Source of the DNA: Leptolyngbya sp. PCC 6406 | GTDB taxonomy: Bacteria; Cyanobacteriota; Cyanobacteriia; Phormidesmidales; Phormidesmidaceae | Length of the DNA: 64,000 bases | Direction: 5' to 3' | Assembly (NCBI RefSeq): GCF_000332095.2 | Contig: NZ_KI913949.1 | Span: forward strand, 780,211 to 844,210 | Part shown: positions 34,940 to 43,991 of the stretch, piece after piece | Layout of the letters: each line of letters opens with the position of its first letter | How positions within the stretch are numbered: position 1 is the stretch's first letter | Notes under the pieces: generated by a model | The model's database searches: none | What the model saw: the letters and a program-made list of their open reading frames with translations, nothing else | What the model was told of the DNA's origin: nothing | Made by a program: the position numbers and the translations under genes

Positions 34940-36412
34940 ATGTCCCTGCCCCTTATTTTAGAAGTCGCGCTCGGGCTGATTTTTATCTACCTCACCCTGA
35001 GTCTCCTTGCCAGCGAAATCCAAGAGATTATGGGTGCCCTGTTACAGTGGCGGGCCGAACACCTCAAGCGTTCCATTGAGGTGTTGCTATCGGGCAATGA
35101 AACCGCAGAGGAAACCGATGCGACGGCCCTAGCCAATTATCTCTACAGCAGTCCCTTAATTCGCAGCCTTAATCAAGAGGCCACTGGCCCCATTGGCCGG
35201 GTCTTTCGGGTGTTTAACCATACCCTGGGTCGCCTATACCGCTTGTTGACCCGTACCCGCAACATTTTTGGCGAGGCGCACAGTGGCCCATCCTACATTC
35301 CGGCCCCAGCCTTTGCCCAAACCCTGTTGGAAAACCTGCAATTAGACTCCATTCGGACGCTAGTGGTGGATTCCCGGCTGAGGAGATTTATTGAAGAGCG
35401 GCTGATGTTACCAGTCAATCATATTGTTAATGATCTCCGTGCTAGTACAGCCAATGAGTTTTTACTCAACAGTGAAGTCCGTCAGTTAGAGCAGTCCTTA
35501 GGCCAGATTACCCAGGATTTTCAAGAACGGCGGACCAATCTGGCGGAAACTCTCGATCGCCTCCTAGAACGCTTGGAGGAGTTTCGGGTCATTGCCCAGG
35601 ATGTTCTCCCCGACAACCATCACCTGACGGAAACCTTCATGCGGCGGCTGCAATATTTGAAGCGGAATGTGATCTACAGCGAGTTAGATCGCATCGCTCT
35701 TCTGCGGAAATTACAGCCTAGTTTGTCGGAGTTGATCACGGTACTGGACGACAACAGCGCGATCTACCAAGAGTTGCTGAACCTGGGGAAACGGGAAGGG
35801 GGGCTGGCGAAAGCGGTGCTCGACCGATTGAAAACGCAGCCTTTGCCCACCAGTGTCCGCAGCAGTTTGGAGATGATGGCTCAACAGGTTCAAACTCGGG
35901 TTACGGATCTCGAAGATGATGTCAGCCAACTTACTCAGGCGGTGGAGTCTTGGTTTGACCGGGCCATGGAACGGGCAGGCGGGGTCTATCGCCGCAATGC
36001 TAAAGCGGTAGGTCTCATCATTGGTTTTGGGATTGCGATCGCATTTAATGCCGACTCCATCCACATGGTAAATCGCCTTGCCACCGACCCCATCCTGCGT
36101 CAAGCCATCGCCCAGTCTGCGGAGCAGTTCTCCGCCAGTAGCCCCGACGCCTTGCCCGCAGAACTGGCGGAATTGAGAGCCACAATGGATAATGCCCTGG
36201 GAACAGTGCCGATTCCCCTGGGGTACCAGTCAGAGATTCTGGAGCAACAGGAGGCAGCAGAGGCGTTCTGGACATTTCCAATTCCCCGTCGGGTCTTGGG
36301 ATGGTTGATCACCGCTGTCGCCATTTCCATGGGGGCAAGTTTCTGGTTTGATCTGCTCAAAAAGGTAGTGAGTGTCAAAGCCAGTGGGCGCGCACCGGAG
36401 TCTAAAAGCTAA
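34940..36412 (+). CDS. Hypothetical membrane protein with long soluble loop
   Basis: A 490-residue protein of unknown function. One N-terminal membrane helix (LILEVALGLIFIYLTLSLLA, 4-23) begins with the ASEIQEIMGALLQWRAEHLK segment common to a group of bacterial membrane proteins. Next comes a helical soluble region of about 320 residues with coiled-coil stretches (about 175-215 and 290-325), then two more membrane helices: NAKAVGLIIGFGIAIAFNAD near 350 and VLGWLITAVAISMGASFWFD near 455. No catalytic motif is visible. It stands alone. Confidence 0.65.
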   Translation: MSLPLILEVALGLIFIYLTLSLLASEIQEIMGALLQWRAEHLKRSIEVLLSGNETAEETDATALANYLYSSPLIRSLNQEATGPIGRVFRVFNHTLGRLYRLLTRTRNIFGEAHSGPSYIPAPAFAQTLLENLQLDSIRTLVVDSRLRRFIEERLMLPVNHIVNDLRASTANEFLLNSEVRQLEQSLGQITQDFQERRTNLAETLDRLLERLEEFRVIAQDVLPDNHHLTETFMRRLQYLKRNVIYSELDRIALLRKLQPSLSELITVLDDNSAIYQELLNLGKREGGLAKAVLDRLKTQPLPTSVRSSLEMMAQQVQTRVTDLEDDVSQLTQAVESWFDRAMERAGGVYRRNAKAVGLIIGFGIAIAFNADSIHMVNRLATDPILRQAIAQSAEQFSASSPDALPAELAELRATMDNALGTVPIPLGYQSEILEQQEAAEAFWTFPIPRRVLGWLITAVAISMGASFWFDLLKKVVSVKASGRAPESKS

Positions 36413-36637
36413 AAAGCTAAAGCGCAGCGTAACGCTATAAAGGCGGTTAAAACCGCGCCTAGACAGCCACTAGCGCAGCATACCCCAAGGGTTATAACCC
36501 GCCAATTCTACGAACCGCTTCGCTAACGCGGGTTAGTCAGTCAGCGCAGGCCGACTTTGGTTGTATCGCAGCGGTTTTAACCACCGGGAGTCTAGCCTGG
36601 GCGACACTGGCAGGGCTACTTCCGCCAAGCAGTACTG
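36413..36637. repeat. Repeat spacer with a solo IS630-type end
   Basis: Non-coding. It holds several pairing stretches around GGCGGTTAAAACCGC and GCAGCGGTTTTAACCACC, plus ACTTCCGCCAAGCAGTACT at 36618-36636. That 19-mer is identical to the right end of the IS630 element that finishes at 59130, so it is a solo end or the trace of a related MITE. Confidence 0.65.
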
Positions 36638-36661
36638 TTGGTCATGGAGTACAACGATGCC

Positions 36662-37405
36662 ATGAACTCTCATTGGTTTCAGCAAATTCGCCCACCGTTG
36701 GCTGGAGGGGCGATCGCTCTTTTGGGTCTGCTAGTAGGCTGTGAATCTGATGTGGTGACCAAGGATCAGTTGGCCGATGCCTACCTCACCGCCCCAAGTC
36801 ATGGAACAGATCTTGGCACAGCAAGGGAGACCAAGGATCAGTTGGCTGATGCCTACCTCACCGCTCTCCAGACGGGAGACGTGGCCACGGCCCAGTCCCT
36901 ATACTGCATTCCCAGCGCCTACCCAGATGCCGTATCGCCCTTTGATGACTACACCATCGTCATGATGGAGCCAGATATTAGTGTTCCGAATCAACCGACT
37001 ATCAGCCGCACCGTATTGCAAGTGTCGCTGACGGGTTCAGCGGATGATTCTGAACGCCTACATCTAGGCATTTGGAATACCAACGATCTGTATCTTGTCA
37101 TGCAGGCAGAAAACCTTGAATGGCGATCGCTGGGTGGCGAACCCATTTTTGATCAGCCACGGTCAGAATGGCGCGATGAAACGCTCTGCGTATTTGAGAC
37201 CAGATCCTATGATCCCTATCTCCAAGTAGAGGTTGGTATGTCCCTGGATGAGGTTCGCGAGATTCTGCGAAGTCCTGGGGAGGTGGATGAATCCTCCGGT
37301 GGCATCCAGGTGATGCGGTGGCAGGTACCCAGCGGGGCATATTACGCCTACGTTGAGCTAGTGAATAATCGTGTTCAGGCAAAATGGTTGCGCTACTACG
37401 ACTAG
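36662..37405 (+). CDS. Lipoprotein with SmpA/BamE-like C-terminal domain
   Basis: A 247-residue predicted lipoprotein. The signal peptide ends in a lipobox (GLLVGC, Cys near 23), so it is probably anchored to a membrane facing the periplasm. The C-terminal 60 residues resemble the BamE/SmpA fold: VEVGMSLDEVREILRSPGEV, then IQVMRWQVPSG and the final strand VQAKWLRYYD. The middle is unassigned. Odd: residues after the lipobox carry a duplication, TKDQLADAYLTA twice, 24 residues apart (72 bp). I choose ATG 36662 because it puts the signal peptide at the start; an ATG at 36644 is also in frame. Confidence 0.72.
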   Translation: MNSHWFQQIRPPLAGGAIALLGLLVGCESDVVTKDQLADAYLTAPSHGTDLGTARETKDQLADAYLTALQTGDVATAQSLYCIPSAYPDAVSPFDDYTIVMMEPDISVPNQPTISRTVLQVSLTGSADDSERLHLGIWNTNDLYLVMQAENLEWRSLGGEPIFDQPRSEWRDETLCVFETRSYDPYLQVEVGMSLDEVREILRSPGEVDESSGGIQVMRWQVPSGAYYAYVELVNNRVQAKWLRYYD

Positions 37406-37440
37406 TGGGACACTGGTAGATCCTTTTCTGTCGCCCAGGA

Positions 37441-38916
37441 CTAGGCAGAAGCGTCTGCTAGGGGCAGCCAAACAGCGAACAAGGTGCCGCGATCGCAGGC
37501 TCCCGACGGCAGAGGCAAACAGAGGGAACCAGGCCAAGTAGAGAGGGGGCTGTACACATCCACCCAGCCCCCCATGCGCTGCACCAATTCCTGCACAATT
37601 GCCAGTCCCAGCCCAGTCCCTGGGATTGTCCCCTGGGCCTGAATACCACGATATTGACGCTCAAATATACGGGGTTGATCCACAACAGGAATACCCGGTC
37701 CCGTATCCCCCACCAATAACCCCTGGTAGAAACGAGCAGCCCCGCCAGTATCGTGATTTCCCACAGGCGGCTTGACACCCGCCTCCACCCACACCAAAGA
37801 CCCCACAGGGCAGTATTTGAAAGCATTTTCCAACAGGGTCATCACCACCTCCCGCAAAGCCATGGGATCGGCAGAAATCACCGCCAGATTTTCGGGGATC
37901 ACCACCTGGAACTGGATCTGAGATTCCACCGCCAGAGTCGGGACAGAGGCCAAAAGGGCAGGCAGCAGGTTCCCCAGGAGGCAGGGCTGAATGGCTAGAG
38001 GCCCTCCGAACCCAGCCCTGGGTAACTCCGTCGAGTTAAAAGCGAGATCCCAGTCCCGATGTAGCGCCACCGAGGCTGCCGATCCCGAGTCAGCAGCAGG
38101 GGGAAGCAACGGCGGCAGGGTCACCGCCGTCAAGCGCGCATCCCGCCGTTGCAAAACCTGGTCAAAGTAGCCCAGCAGATCGGTCATGCGATCGCTCTCT
38201 CGCACAATCCCAGCGGCAAGAGGATGATTTTTATCACTGGGCTCCAGCCGCTTGGTCAAGAGCTTGCCAAAGGTTTTTAGCGCAGTGAGGGGATTACGAA
38301 CCTGGTGCAGTAGGTCGTGTAACCGTTCCGACTGCTGGGCTTGATCTCGCCGATGCTCATGAAGTTGAGCCTGGATCCACTGCCCCCGTTGATCGAGCAC
38401 ACAGGCCAACGCCAGGGTATGGGCAACCCGTTCAAGTTGATGGCGTTCTGTCACTTTCCAGGGGCGATCACTACGCCAGCTTACCAACACCCCCATCACC
38501 AAACTCTCATGGACCAGGGGAATAACGACACGATCATCCCCGACATCTGCCCCCCTATCGTTACCCATCTCAGCACCATCAAGATCCTCTGATAGGGCTT
38601 CCCTAGCCTCTGTAGCCGATTCTGAAGATAGACTACCCCGCAAGGCCGACGACTCCATACCCGGCAATTCCGTCAGTGCCACCCCCTGAGCAGGCAGCAT
38701 ATGGGGCAACATCGCAGTAGCCGCCGTATCCGAGGGAGACCAAATTCCTTGGGCCGGATAGGTAGCCACGGGGATCAGTTCAGGCAAAGCTTGATCTCGC
38801 CAATTTTCCGCCAGATAGACCGCCGTTGAACTCGCGCCCAAACTCTGCCCCGTAAGCATGACTTGGGACTGACAGAGGGTGACAAATTCAGGACTAGCAG
38901 ACATCAGCATGATCAA
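37441..38916 (-). CDS. Sensor histidine kinase (GAF-type, Hik2/CSK-like)
   Basis: A soluble two-component kinase of 491 residues with no membrane helix. The N-terminal sensor (about 1-190) resembles a GAF domain with a variable acidic insert (EDLDGAEMGNDRGADVGDD). The phosphoacceptor region LLHQVRNPLTALKTFGKLL (about 205-223) supplies the His. ATPase boxes: N box EVVMTLLENAFKYCP near 360, G1 GDTGPGIP near 410, G2 GTGLGLAIVQELVQRMGG near 440. The H-box and architecture recall the cyanobacterial Hik2 and plastid sensor kinase group, but this is tentative. No response regulator is adjacent. Confidence 0.82.
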   Translation of the reverse strand: MIMLMSASPEFVTLCQSQVMLTGQSLGASSTAVYLAENWRDQALPELIPVATYPAQGIWSPSDTAATAMLPHMLPAQGVALTELPGMESSALRGSLSSESATEAREALSEDLDGAEMGNDRGADVGDDRVVIPLVHESLVMGVLVSWRSDRPWKVTERHQLERVAHTLALACVLDQRGQWIQAQLHEHRRDQAQQSERLHDLLHQVRNPLTALKTFGKLLTKRLEPSDKNHPLAAGIVRESDRMTDLLGYFDQVLQRRDARLTAVTLPPLLPPAADSGSAASVALHRDWDLAFNSTELPRAGFGGPLAIQPCLLGNLLPALLASVPTLAVESQIQFQVVIPENLAVISADPMALREVVMTLLENAFKYCPVGSLVWVEAGVKPPVGNHDTGGAARFYQGLLVGDTGPGIPVVDQPRIFERQYRGIQAQGTIPGTGLGLAIVQELVQRMGGWVDVYSPLSTWPGSLCLPLPSGACDRGTLFAVWLPLADASA

Positions 38917-39010
38917 ACCCTAGGCACGGCCATCAAAACCGTATTGATGACAAAGGAAGATGGGGACAGGATATAGGGCTATGATTACGAAACTTTATCG
39001 ATCTTGACAC

Positions 39011-39060
39011 CCCTGATCGGGGGCTTTTTCCAGCATTTATCCCTTTTTAGGGGATAAATG
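39011..39060. other. Two adjacent hairpins upstream of the DUF3155 gene
   Basis: CCCCTGATCGGGG followed by GCTTTTT (39011-39029) looks like a short intrinsic terminator on the + strand. It is followed at once by a perfect 10-bp stem, CATTTATCCC and GGGATAAATG (39034-39060). No + strand gene precedes them, so they may stop an antisense transcript or form the leader of the next gene. Confidence 0.5.
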
Positions 39061-39195
39061 CGCTCTTTCCGGTTGTATCGGTAATTTTAAGACAAGTTGA
39101 AATTTTGATTTTCAGCGGATATACTTTGCTGGGTTAAGCAATTTTGTAACCACCACTACATTACAAGCTATATCAAATAAAAGGAGGTTGTCAGG

Positions 39196-39513
39196 TTGGC
39201 ACGCAGACGCAAACGCAAGAGCCGTCGTCGCCTTGAAGGACGTCGCATTCTGGAGTGTGTCCCCCAGTATAGTATCGAGAGTGGGCAGGAAAAGCCCGTA
39301 ACGGCTGCTCGGAACTTTATTCAGACTGAGGGCATCGCTCCGCCCGCCCTACTGCTAGTAAAGCGAAACGAGCACACCACTGATCGCTATTTTTGGGCCG
39401 AGAAAGGACTGTTTGGAGCCCAGTACGTGGAAGAGAACCATTTTCTCTTCCCGAGTTTACGAGCTCTTTTGACCGAGGAAGAGGAAGAAGTTGTGGGTCT
39501 AGCGAATAGCTAG
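39196..39513 (+). CDS. DUF3155 protein, TTG start
   Basis: A 105-residue small basic protein of the cyanobacterial DUF3155 family, function unknown. The N-terminus ARRRKRKSRRRLEGRR is strongly basic, suggesting RNA or membrane-surface binding. The rest, VPQYSIESGQEKPVTAARNF and TTDRYFWAEKGLFGAQYVEE, is well kept in the family. The start is TTG 39196: a perfect AAGGAGG lies eight bases in front and no ATG is near. The gene is followed by a strong hairpin shared with the convergent gene. Confidence 0.85.
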   Translation: MARRRKRKSRRRLEGRRILECVPQYSIESGQEKPVTAARNFIQTEGIAPPALLLVKRNEHTTDRYFWAEKGLFGAQYVEENHFLFPSLRALLTEEEEEVVGLANS

Positions 39514-39548
39514 TCCTGCCTACTGTGAATACCGTTCGACGGCAGCTT

Positions 39549-39579
39549 CAGAAGCAGAGTTACTCTAACTCTGCTTCTG
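39549..39579. terminator. Convergent terminator hairpin
   Basis: A perfect 14-bp stem CAGAAGCAGAGTTA / TAACTCTGCTTCTG with a three-base loop lies between the DUF3155 gene and the opposite-strand gene. It overlaps the last codons of the latter, whose stop is in the stem. There is no long T-run on either side. Confidence 0.7.
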
Positions 39580-40117
39580 TGCGTTTAAGCCCGAGCTGTG
39601 ATTGAAGGGTAGCCATTTCATCACGATGGGCAGAGATCCATAAACGGGTTTCCGCTTCCAAGGCTGCATCCTCCAGGGCTGTCATCTGGAAAGACACGGT
39701 CTCTGGTCGCGTAGCCCCCCGCCAGTAAAAGAGACCGACCAAGGGAGAGAGTAAAACTAAGCCGGCAAATCCCCAGCCACCTTGGGGGAAGGTCAGGGCT
39801 AAGACAAGGGCAATGGAGCCCAAACCAATGGCTGCCAAGAGGGAGAGGAATGCCGCTAAGACCCAACTGGCCTGGACAATTCCAACTAGGCTAATGCGGC
39901 CCTGATCTGGATCTACCACCGTCACTTGGTAGGATCGGGCAGCAAAATACTGCTTAAGTTTCTCCAGTAAGACTGCCTGATCCCAGGGGGTCAAAAACTC
40001 AGCTTGTTCAGTGCGGTCCTTGGTGGAAGCCCGCAAAAAGAAACCTAACCCTACTGCCAGCAGTAGGGTTAAAAAGAAGATAGACGATAATACCGGATCC
40101 ATACCTTGCCCCAGCAC
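39560..40117 (-). CDS. Cofactor assembly of complex C subunit B (CCB2/CCB4-like)
   Basis: A 185-residue membrane protein of the family that in chloroplasts attaches heme ci to cytochrome b6 of the b6f complex. A membrane helix (SSIFFLTLLLAVGLGFFL) is followed by RASTKDRTE, a hallmark of the group, then a soluble part VVDPDQGRISLVGIV. Two more helices follow (about 78-103 and 110-130). A GTG at 40117 and an ATG at 40102 are both possible starts; the family likeness begins at the latter. It stands alone, its end embedded in the shared terminator hairpin. Confidence 0.78.
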   Translation of the reverse strand: MLGQGMDPVLSSIFFLTLLLAVGLGFFLRASTKDRTEQAEFLTPWDQAVLLEKLKQYFAARSYQVTVVDPDQGRISLVGIVQASWVLAAFLSLLAAIGLGSIALVLALTFPQGGWGFAGLVLLSPLVGLFYWRGATRPETVSFQMTALEDAALEAETRLWISAHRDEMATLQSQLGLKRTEAELE

Positions 40118-40162
40118 ATGCTCTGTTGATGCTATCAGATGCTGGGATCCCCAGATGGAGGG

Positions 40163-40564
40163 TCAGGAATGGGTCATCAGGGCAGGTTGGGTGGTTGGGG
40201 TAGGAGAAGGGACACTAGCGGCTCCGCGATCTCCCATGTAATTCCGCCACAATTCCGCCAGTTCCTCTGCCTGCATCCGCCAATCAGAATTGAGGCGATA
40301 CATACGACGGGGACGGCCCCGACCTTCTACCTTTTTCCAGTAGCCATCGATCGCGTTTTGATCCTCTAGGAATTTCAGGGCGCTATAGAGAACCGTATCG
40401 GAGAGACGATAGTCCGTGTAAACCTGGGTCAGTCTCTGAATCAGAGCTGTGCCGTAGGAATCCTGTTGTAACAAGACAGCCAGGACGTAGCAAACGGCCA
40501 GTTCTTTATTGAGATACATCGGAGGTGGATCTTCAAAGAACTGATAGATATCCTGGAATTTCAT
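40163..40564 (-). CDS. PadR-family transcriptional regulator
   Basis: A 133-residue winged-helix regulator. The core MYLNKELAVCYVLAVLLQQD (about 15-35), the recognition region RLSDTVLYSALKFLEDQNAI and the wing KVEGRGRPRRMYRLN are all PadR-like and close to the cyanobacterial group that begins MKFQDIYQFFEDPPP. The Ser/Thr/Pro tail is not conserved. Start ATG 40564 has AGGAG eight bases upstream; an open frame to 40603 is ignored. The regulated genes are unknown. The group includes the circadian-period factor Pex, but I cannot assign this protein to it. Confidence 0.78.
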   Translation of the reverse strand: MKFQDIYQFFEDPPPMYLNKELAVCYVLAVLLQQDSYGTALIQRLTQVYTDYRLSDTVLYSALKFLEDQNAIDGYWKKVEGRGRPRRMYRLNSDWRMQAEELAELWRNYMGDRGAASVPSPTPTTQPALMTHS

Positions 40565-40603
40565 CGGATTTCTCCTAAATGAGGGGACGCCCTGTCGCTG
40601 CAC

Positions 40604-41007
40604 CTGGACCTACAACCCATCTCTCGTTACGAGGGCTAGGGAAAGCCTTCGAGCTAGGATCATGATGGCAAGGCGGCAGGGATCAACACAAAGCGTCAGG
40701 GATCTGACTGTCTGCCCCTAAAACGGAGACTGTCCCGGTTAGCGCAGTGCTTTCGCCTGCCCTCCCAAGATATTTCCCCCGCTGGGTAGGTTAATTCTAA
40801 ACACACCTGTTTCCGGTCTGATCAGTCAGCGGTCGGATAGTAACTATCTGCAAATTTTTTTAGACATTATTAAATTAAAGCGACCAGAGAAAATGGTGTA
40901 GATAGGCGCTGAAGCCGCTGTAAGTATCCATGGGTCAAGATGTTAGGGCAAATTTAGGTCTGAGAATAAAGATTGCGATTTATTACGTAACTTAGGCAGC
41001 TACTCCA
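40604..41007. other. Gene-free spacer between PadR and DUF3084 genes
   Basis: About 400 bp with no gene. It contains a small palindrome GATAGTAACTATC (40835-40847) followed by an A/T-rich stretch with seven T (40857-40863). It probably holds the padR promoter, but I see no clear -10 or -35 pair. Confidence 0.5.
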
Positions 41008-42405
41008 CTAGCGATTGTCACGGGGGAGAGGTTGTCCTGAGCCGGGAACCGGAGTCATCAGGGTTTGGGCCAGAATGCGGCCCTCGCGCACAGCCACCAG
41101 TTCCACACGGAACGGTCCCGCTGTATAGATGGGATTAGCGGCAATTGCCCAAATTTCCACCGGCTGGTTGATGGCCCGCAATACTTGAATGAAGTCGCGG
41201 AGGGTCTCTCCCCGGCCATCGGCAATTTGCAGGGTATCTGCCACTACCCCTTCCTGGCGAGCACGAAACTGAAGCGACGCCACCAGCAGGTTAATTTGCT
41301 CTACGAGCCCCTGGTTAGTGAGATTGGGAACATCCGCGTTGACCGCCGCCAGCCGCTCTCCTGGGGTATAGATCAGTCGATTGACTGACACATCGACAAA
41401 GACCTGCACACAAGGTTCATCCGCAGCAACCACACAGGGCTCGCCAATGATGTAATTGGCCGCAGATAGCAGACGGACCACGTATTCCTGGCGATCACTG
41501 ATACGCAACACCAAGCGTTCTACCTCTTCTCGCGAGATTAGGAGAACCTGTCGGTTGATATCGGTGCCGGGAGCAATCTCCTGTAACGCTTTAAGGTTGG
41601 CATCCAGTAGCAGTTGATTCACGGCTTCCTGAGCCTCGCGGACATTGCCGACGCGCACAAGGCCAAATACGAGGGCTTCATTGCGGCTCACGGCTACATT
41701 GCCCCGAAAAAGCCCGGTAAACTGGCGCTCCAAGCGGGCCACATCCGCTTCTAATAGGTTCTGTTGTTCTTGGAGTTGACCAAGACGTTGTTGGCGCTCT
41801 GCAATTTCGCGATCACGCTGAGCAATCTGGGTATCCCGATCCGTCTGGAGACGACTAATTTCCCCCTGAAGGATGCTGGATTGTCGCGAAACTATATCCA
41901 GTTGGCGGCGCGTTTGGATAAGCTGATCCTTGGACTGCTCCAGGAGTTGCTGACGTTGCTCCAGTTGCTCCTGGGTATTTAGCAGTTCCTCCTCCGTTTC
42001 CTGTTGACGAGCCACCGCCCCTTGCAGAGATTCGTTAATGTCCCTCAATCGCCGTTGGGCCTGGGACTGCTGCCGTCGAGAATCACTGAGTTCAGCTTCA
42101 ATCTGAGTTCGTTGGTCTTGGGCGGTGACCAAACTGGCCTCAGCCTGGACTAAATCAGCCTGAATTCGCTCTAGCTGAAACACCCCCGTGCGTAGCTGAC
42201 GGCTGACGGCAAACAGTAAACCCAGAGTGGACGCGGAGATCAGGGTACCCGTCAGAACGCTGACAACGGTGGCCGTTTGGCGGGGGCGTAGGTTGAACAG
42301 GCTCAATCGCGCCTTACCCACCTTCATGCCAATGCGATCTCCGAGGGTGGCGATGGCCCCCCCCAAGACTAAGACTGCAAAAATCAGGACAAAGCCTGTG
42401 GTCAT
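41008..42405 (-). CDS. DUF3084 protein, membrane-anchored coiled coil
   Basis: A 465-residue protein of the DUF3084 family, common in cyanobacteria and of unknown role. Two membrane helices lie at 3-22 and 45-66 (TATVVSVLTGTLISASTLGL), with a short basic loop between (KARLSLFNLRPRQ). A very long coiled coil follows (about 75-230, rich in Q, E, R and L). The C-terminal globular part, with REEVERLVLRISDRQEYVVR and a CVVAADEPCVQVFV pair of cysteines, is typical. It is thought to be an envelope or shape protein only by its build (inference). Confidence 0.82.
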   Translation of the reverse strand: MTTGFVLIFAVLVLGGAIATLGDRIGMKVGKARLSLFNLRPRQTATVVSVLTGTLISASTLGLLFAVSRQLRTGVFQLERIQADLVQAEASLVTAQDQRTQIEAELSDSRRQQSQAQRRLRDINESLQGAVARQQETEEELLNTQEQLEQRQQLLEQSKDQLIQTRRQLDIVSRQSSILQGEISRLQTDRDTQIAQRDREIAERQQRLGQLQEQQNLLEADVARLERQFTGLFRGNVAVSRNEALVFGLVRVGNVREAQEAVNQLLLDANLKALQEIAPGTDINRQVLLISREEVERLVLRISDRQEYVVRLLSAANYIIGEPCVVAADEPCVQVFVDVSVNRLIYTPGERLAAVNADVPNLTNQGLVEQINLLVASLQFRARQEGVVADTLQIADGRGETLRDFIQVLRAINQPVEIWAIAANPIYTAGPFRVELVAVREGRILAQTLMTPVPGSGQPLPRDNR

Positions 42406-42490
42406 GCCACTACCTGTCGTTCTGAACCACTCTACTGCACTCCCCCAAGGTCAGCAGAATTAGGTTGCATTATTGGAAACCTAGTGCAGG

Positions 42491-42600
42491 GTCAAGTTTG
42501 ATTTTTAGGGTTCCGTAGGGTGCATAGCGCTAAGGCATGGCTTCGCCTTTTATATCGCTTACGAAACGCGAAGCAATGCACCGCAGGATGGCCGCGCTAT
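42491..42600. repeat. Dispersed CGTAGGGTGCAT repeat, third copy
   Basis: Runs from GTCAAGTTTGATTTTTAGGG through CGTAGGGTGCATAGCGCTAA to AGCAATGCACCGCAGGATGG. The copy at 16393-16510 matches it over its whole length, including the GTCAAG leader; the copy at 4086 is shorter. Ends pair through GTGCAT/ATGCAC. Nothing else is seen in the 42406-42734 spacer. Confidence 0.75.
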
Positions 42601-42734
42601 GGAATCCCAGATTTTAGAACCCAATGCAGGATGGCGGTTACGAAAGCAGTTCTGATCTCTTAGGGTAGGCATTGTCCGCCAGCCTTACGCCAGTGCTCTT
42701 CGATTCCAGCCCGCTCGACCCCAGACGCTTCGAA

Positions 42735-43406
42735 TTAGGTAAACTGCTGGCTAAGGTTAACAGGGTCGTGAACCGTAATTTTTTTCTTATTGATGGAAAT
42801 CATCCCGTCCTGACGCAGATCCCCTAGCAGACGGGTCACCGTGACTCGGGTAGAACCGATCGCCTCTGCGATCGCTTGGTGGGACAACTTCAAGTCAATC
42901 GTGATGCCATCAGCACTGGGCACGCCAAAGTCCCGACAGAGAATCAGCAAAAAGCTCACCAATCGCGATCCCATATCCCGATGGGCTAGGGTCTCAATCA
43001 TCATCTCTGTTTGCAGAATCCGGGAAGATAACCCCTGCAACATCACCATAGACAGGGTGGGATTTTCCTCTAGTGCCTGCTCCACCTGGTCAATGGGCAT
43101 GGACAGCAGTTCCACCGGGGTAAAAGCCACTGCATGGTAGAAGCGGTCAGAACGGTGACCTGTGATGAGAGATAACACTCCAAAGACGCTGTTTTCTCGC
43201 AGCAGAGCAACTGTAATTTCTTCACCTGCCTCATAGACTCGCGAAAGCTTAATTGCTCCCTTGAGCAAAAAGTAGACTCGCTCCGCCGGATCTCCTGGGA
43301 AGAAGATCGTTTTACCGCGCTCATAGGTTTCCACCACGGGCGGAAACGAGCCGCTGGCGAGTTGCCGAAATGCATTGGCTAAGGGTCTATCCTGGGTCAC
43401 CACCAT
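42735..43406 (-). CDS. ntcA: Global nitrogen regulator NtcA
   Basis: CRP-family activator that responds to 2-oxoglutarate and turns on nitrogen-assimilation genes; 223 residues, a cytoplasmic dimer. Sensor domain: [20 protein letters not shown] near 35-55, and [20 protein letters not shown] near 72-90. DNA-binding helix-turn-helix: [20 protein letters not shown] (about 172-191), with the fully conserved ending [17 protein letters not shown]. Complete. A perfect NtcA box (GTA-N8-TAC) lies about 180 bp upstream, consistent with the known self-regulation of ntcA. Confidence 0.97.
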   Translation of the reverse strand: MVVTQDRPLANAFRQLASGSFPPVVETYERGKTIFFPGDPAERVYFLLKGAIKLSRVYEAGEEITVALLRENSVFGVLSLITGHRSDRFYHAVAFTPVELLSMPIDQVEQALEENPTLSMVMLQGLSSRILQTEMMIETLAHRDMGSRLVSFLLILCRDFGVPSADGITIDLKLSHQAIAEAIGSTRVTVTRLLGDLRQDGMISINKKKITVHDPVNLSQQFT

Positions 43407-43586
43407 TCATCCACGCTTATATATTGCGCCTGGGGGCTGCGGGTGTACTGGAGAAGTCGCTCCAAGTATATCGACTCTACTTGGGAAGAGTCCCTAAACA
43501 GCTTTAGCCAAATCCATGGAACAACGCGCCTAAACCCTTACAGAAACTGGCATAGACCAATTAACGCGACTCCGCAGCCATTTTTT

Positions 43587-43600
43587 GTATCGGTTAATAC
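43587..43600 (-). promoter_or_regulatory. NtcA binding site upstream of ntcA
   Basis: GTA-TCGGTTAA-TAC, an exact match to the GTA-N8-TAC consensus. Read toward ntcA, the next AT-rich hexamer (TTAATT) lies about 22 bases on, the spacing expected for a class II NtcA promoter. The site suggests auto-activation. Confidence 0.75.
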
Positions 43601-43707
43601 ATAGTAACGGCAAAGCTCTTGAGAAGTGGCGTGATTTCGACCATTTTTGCTACTTCTGGAGGATCTCTGTAGAGATACCCAGGCAGAGCCAGGGCACCAG
43701 AAACAGT

Positions 43708-43827
43708 CCTGCATTGGGCACGAAGCCCCGCACCTCTACGGCAGCATCCTGCATTGGGCGCGGAAACCGCGCCCCTACCCCATCCCGGTCACTTCCTGCA
43801 TTGGGCGCGGAAACCACGCCCCTACCG
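43708..43827. repeat. Triple hairpin repeat between ntcA and thrC
   Basis: Three units of about 32 bases at 43708, 43748 and 43796, each of the form CCTGCATTGGGCGCGGAAAC..CGCCCCTACC. The GGGCGCGG..CCGCGCCC part pairs. The same unit occurs in reverse at 11348-11379. The rest of 43407-43991 holds the ntcA promoter region and a terminator-like hairpin. Confidence 0.75.
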
Positions 43828-43868
43828 CCCACCCCATCACCCTCACACCCCATCATCCTCACACCACT

Positions 43869-43898
43869 CAATCCCGACCAAAAAAGTCGGGATTGTTT
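43869..43898 (+). terminator. Terminator-like hairpin before thrC
   Basis: A perfect 10-bp stem CAATCCCGAC / GTCGGGATTG with loop CAAAAAA, followed by TTTG. It lies 94 bp before the thrC start. It may insulate thrC from upstream transcripts or act in its leader; the T-run is short. Confidence 0.6.
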
Positions 43899-43991
43899 GA
43901 CGCTACAGAAAGGACCGTGTTAGTATCTCGTCAGCAATCGGGAAGGTAATGCTCTCCCTCCTCCTATTGGCGACTTAGGCCCTCAAAACCC

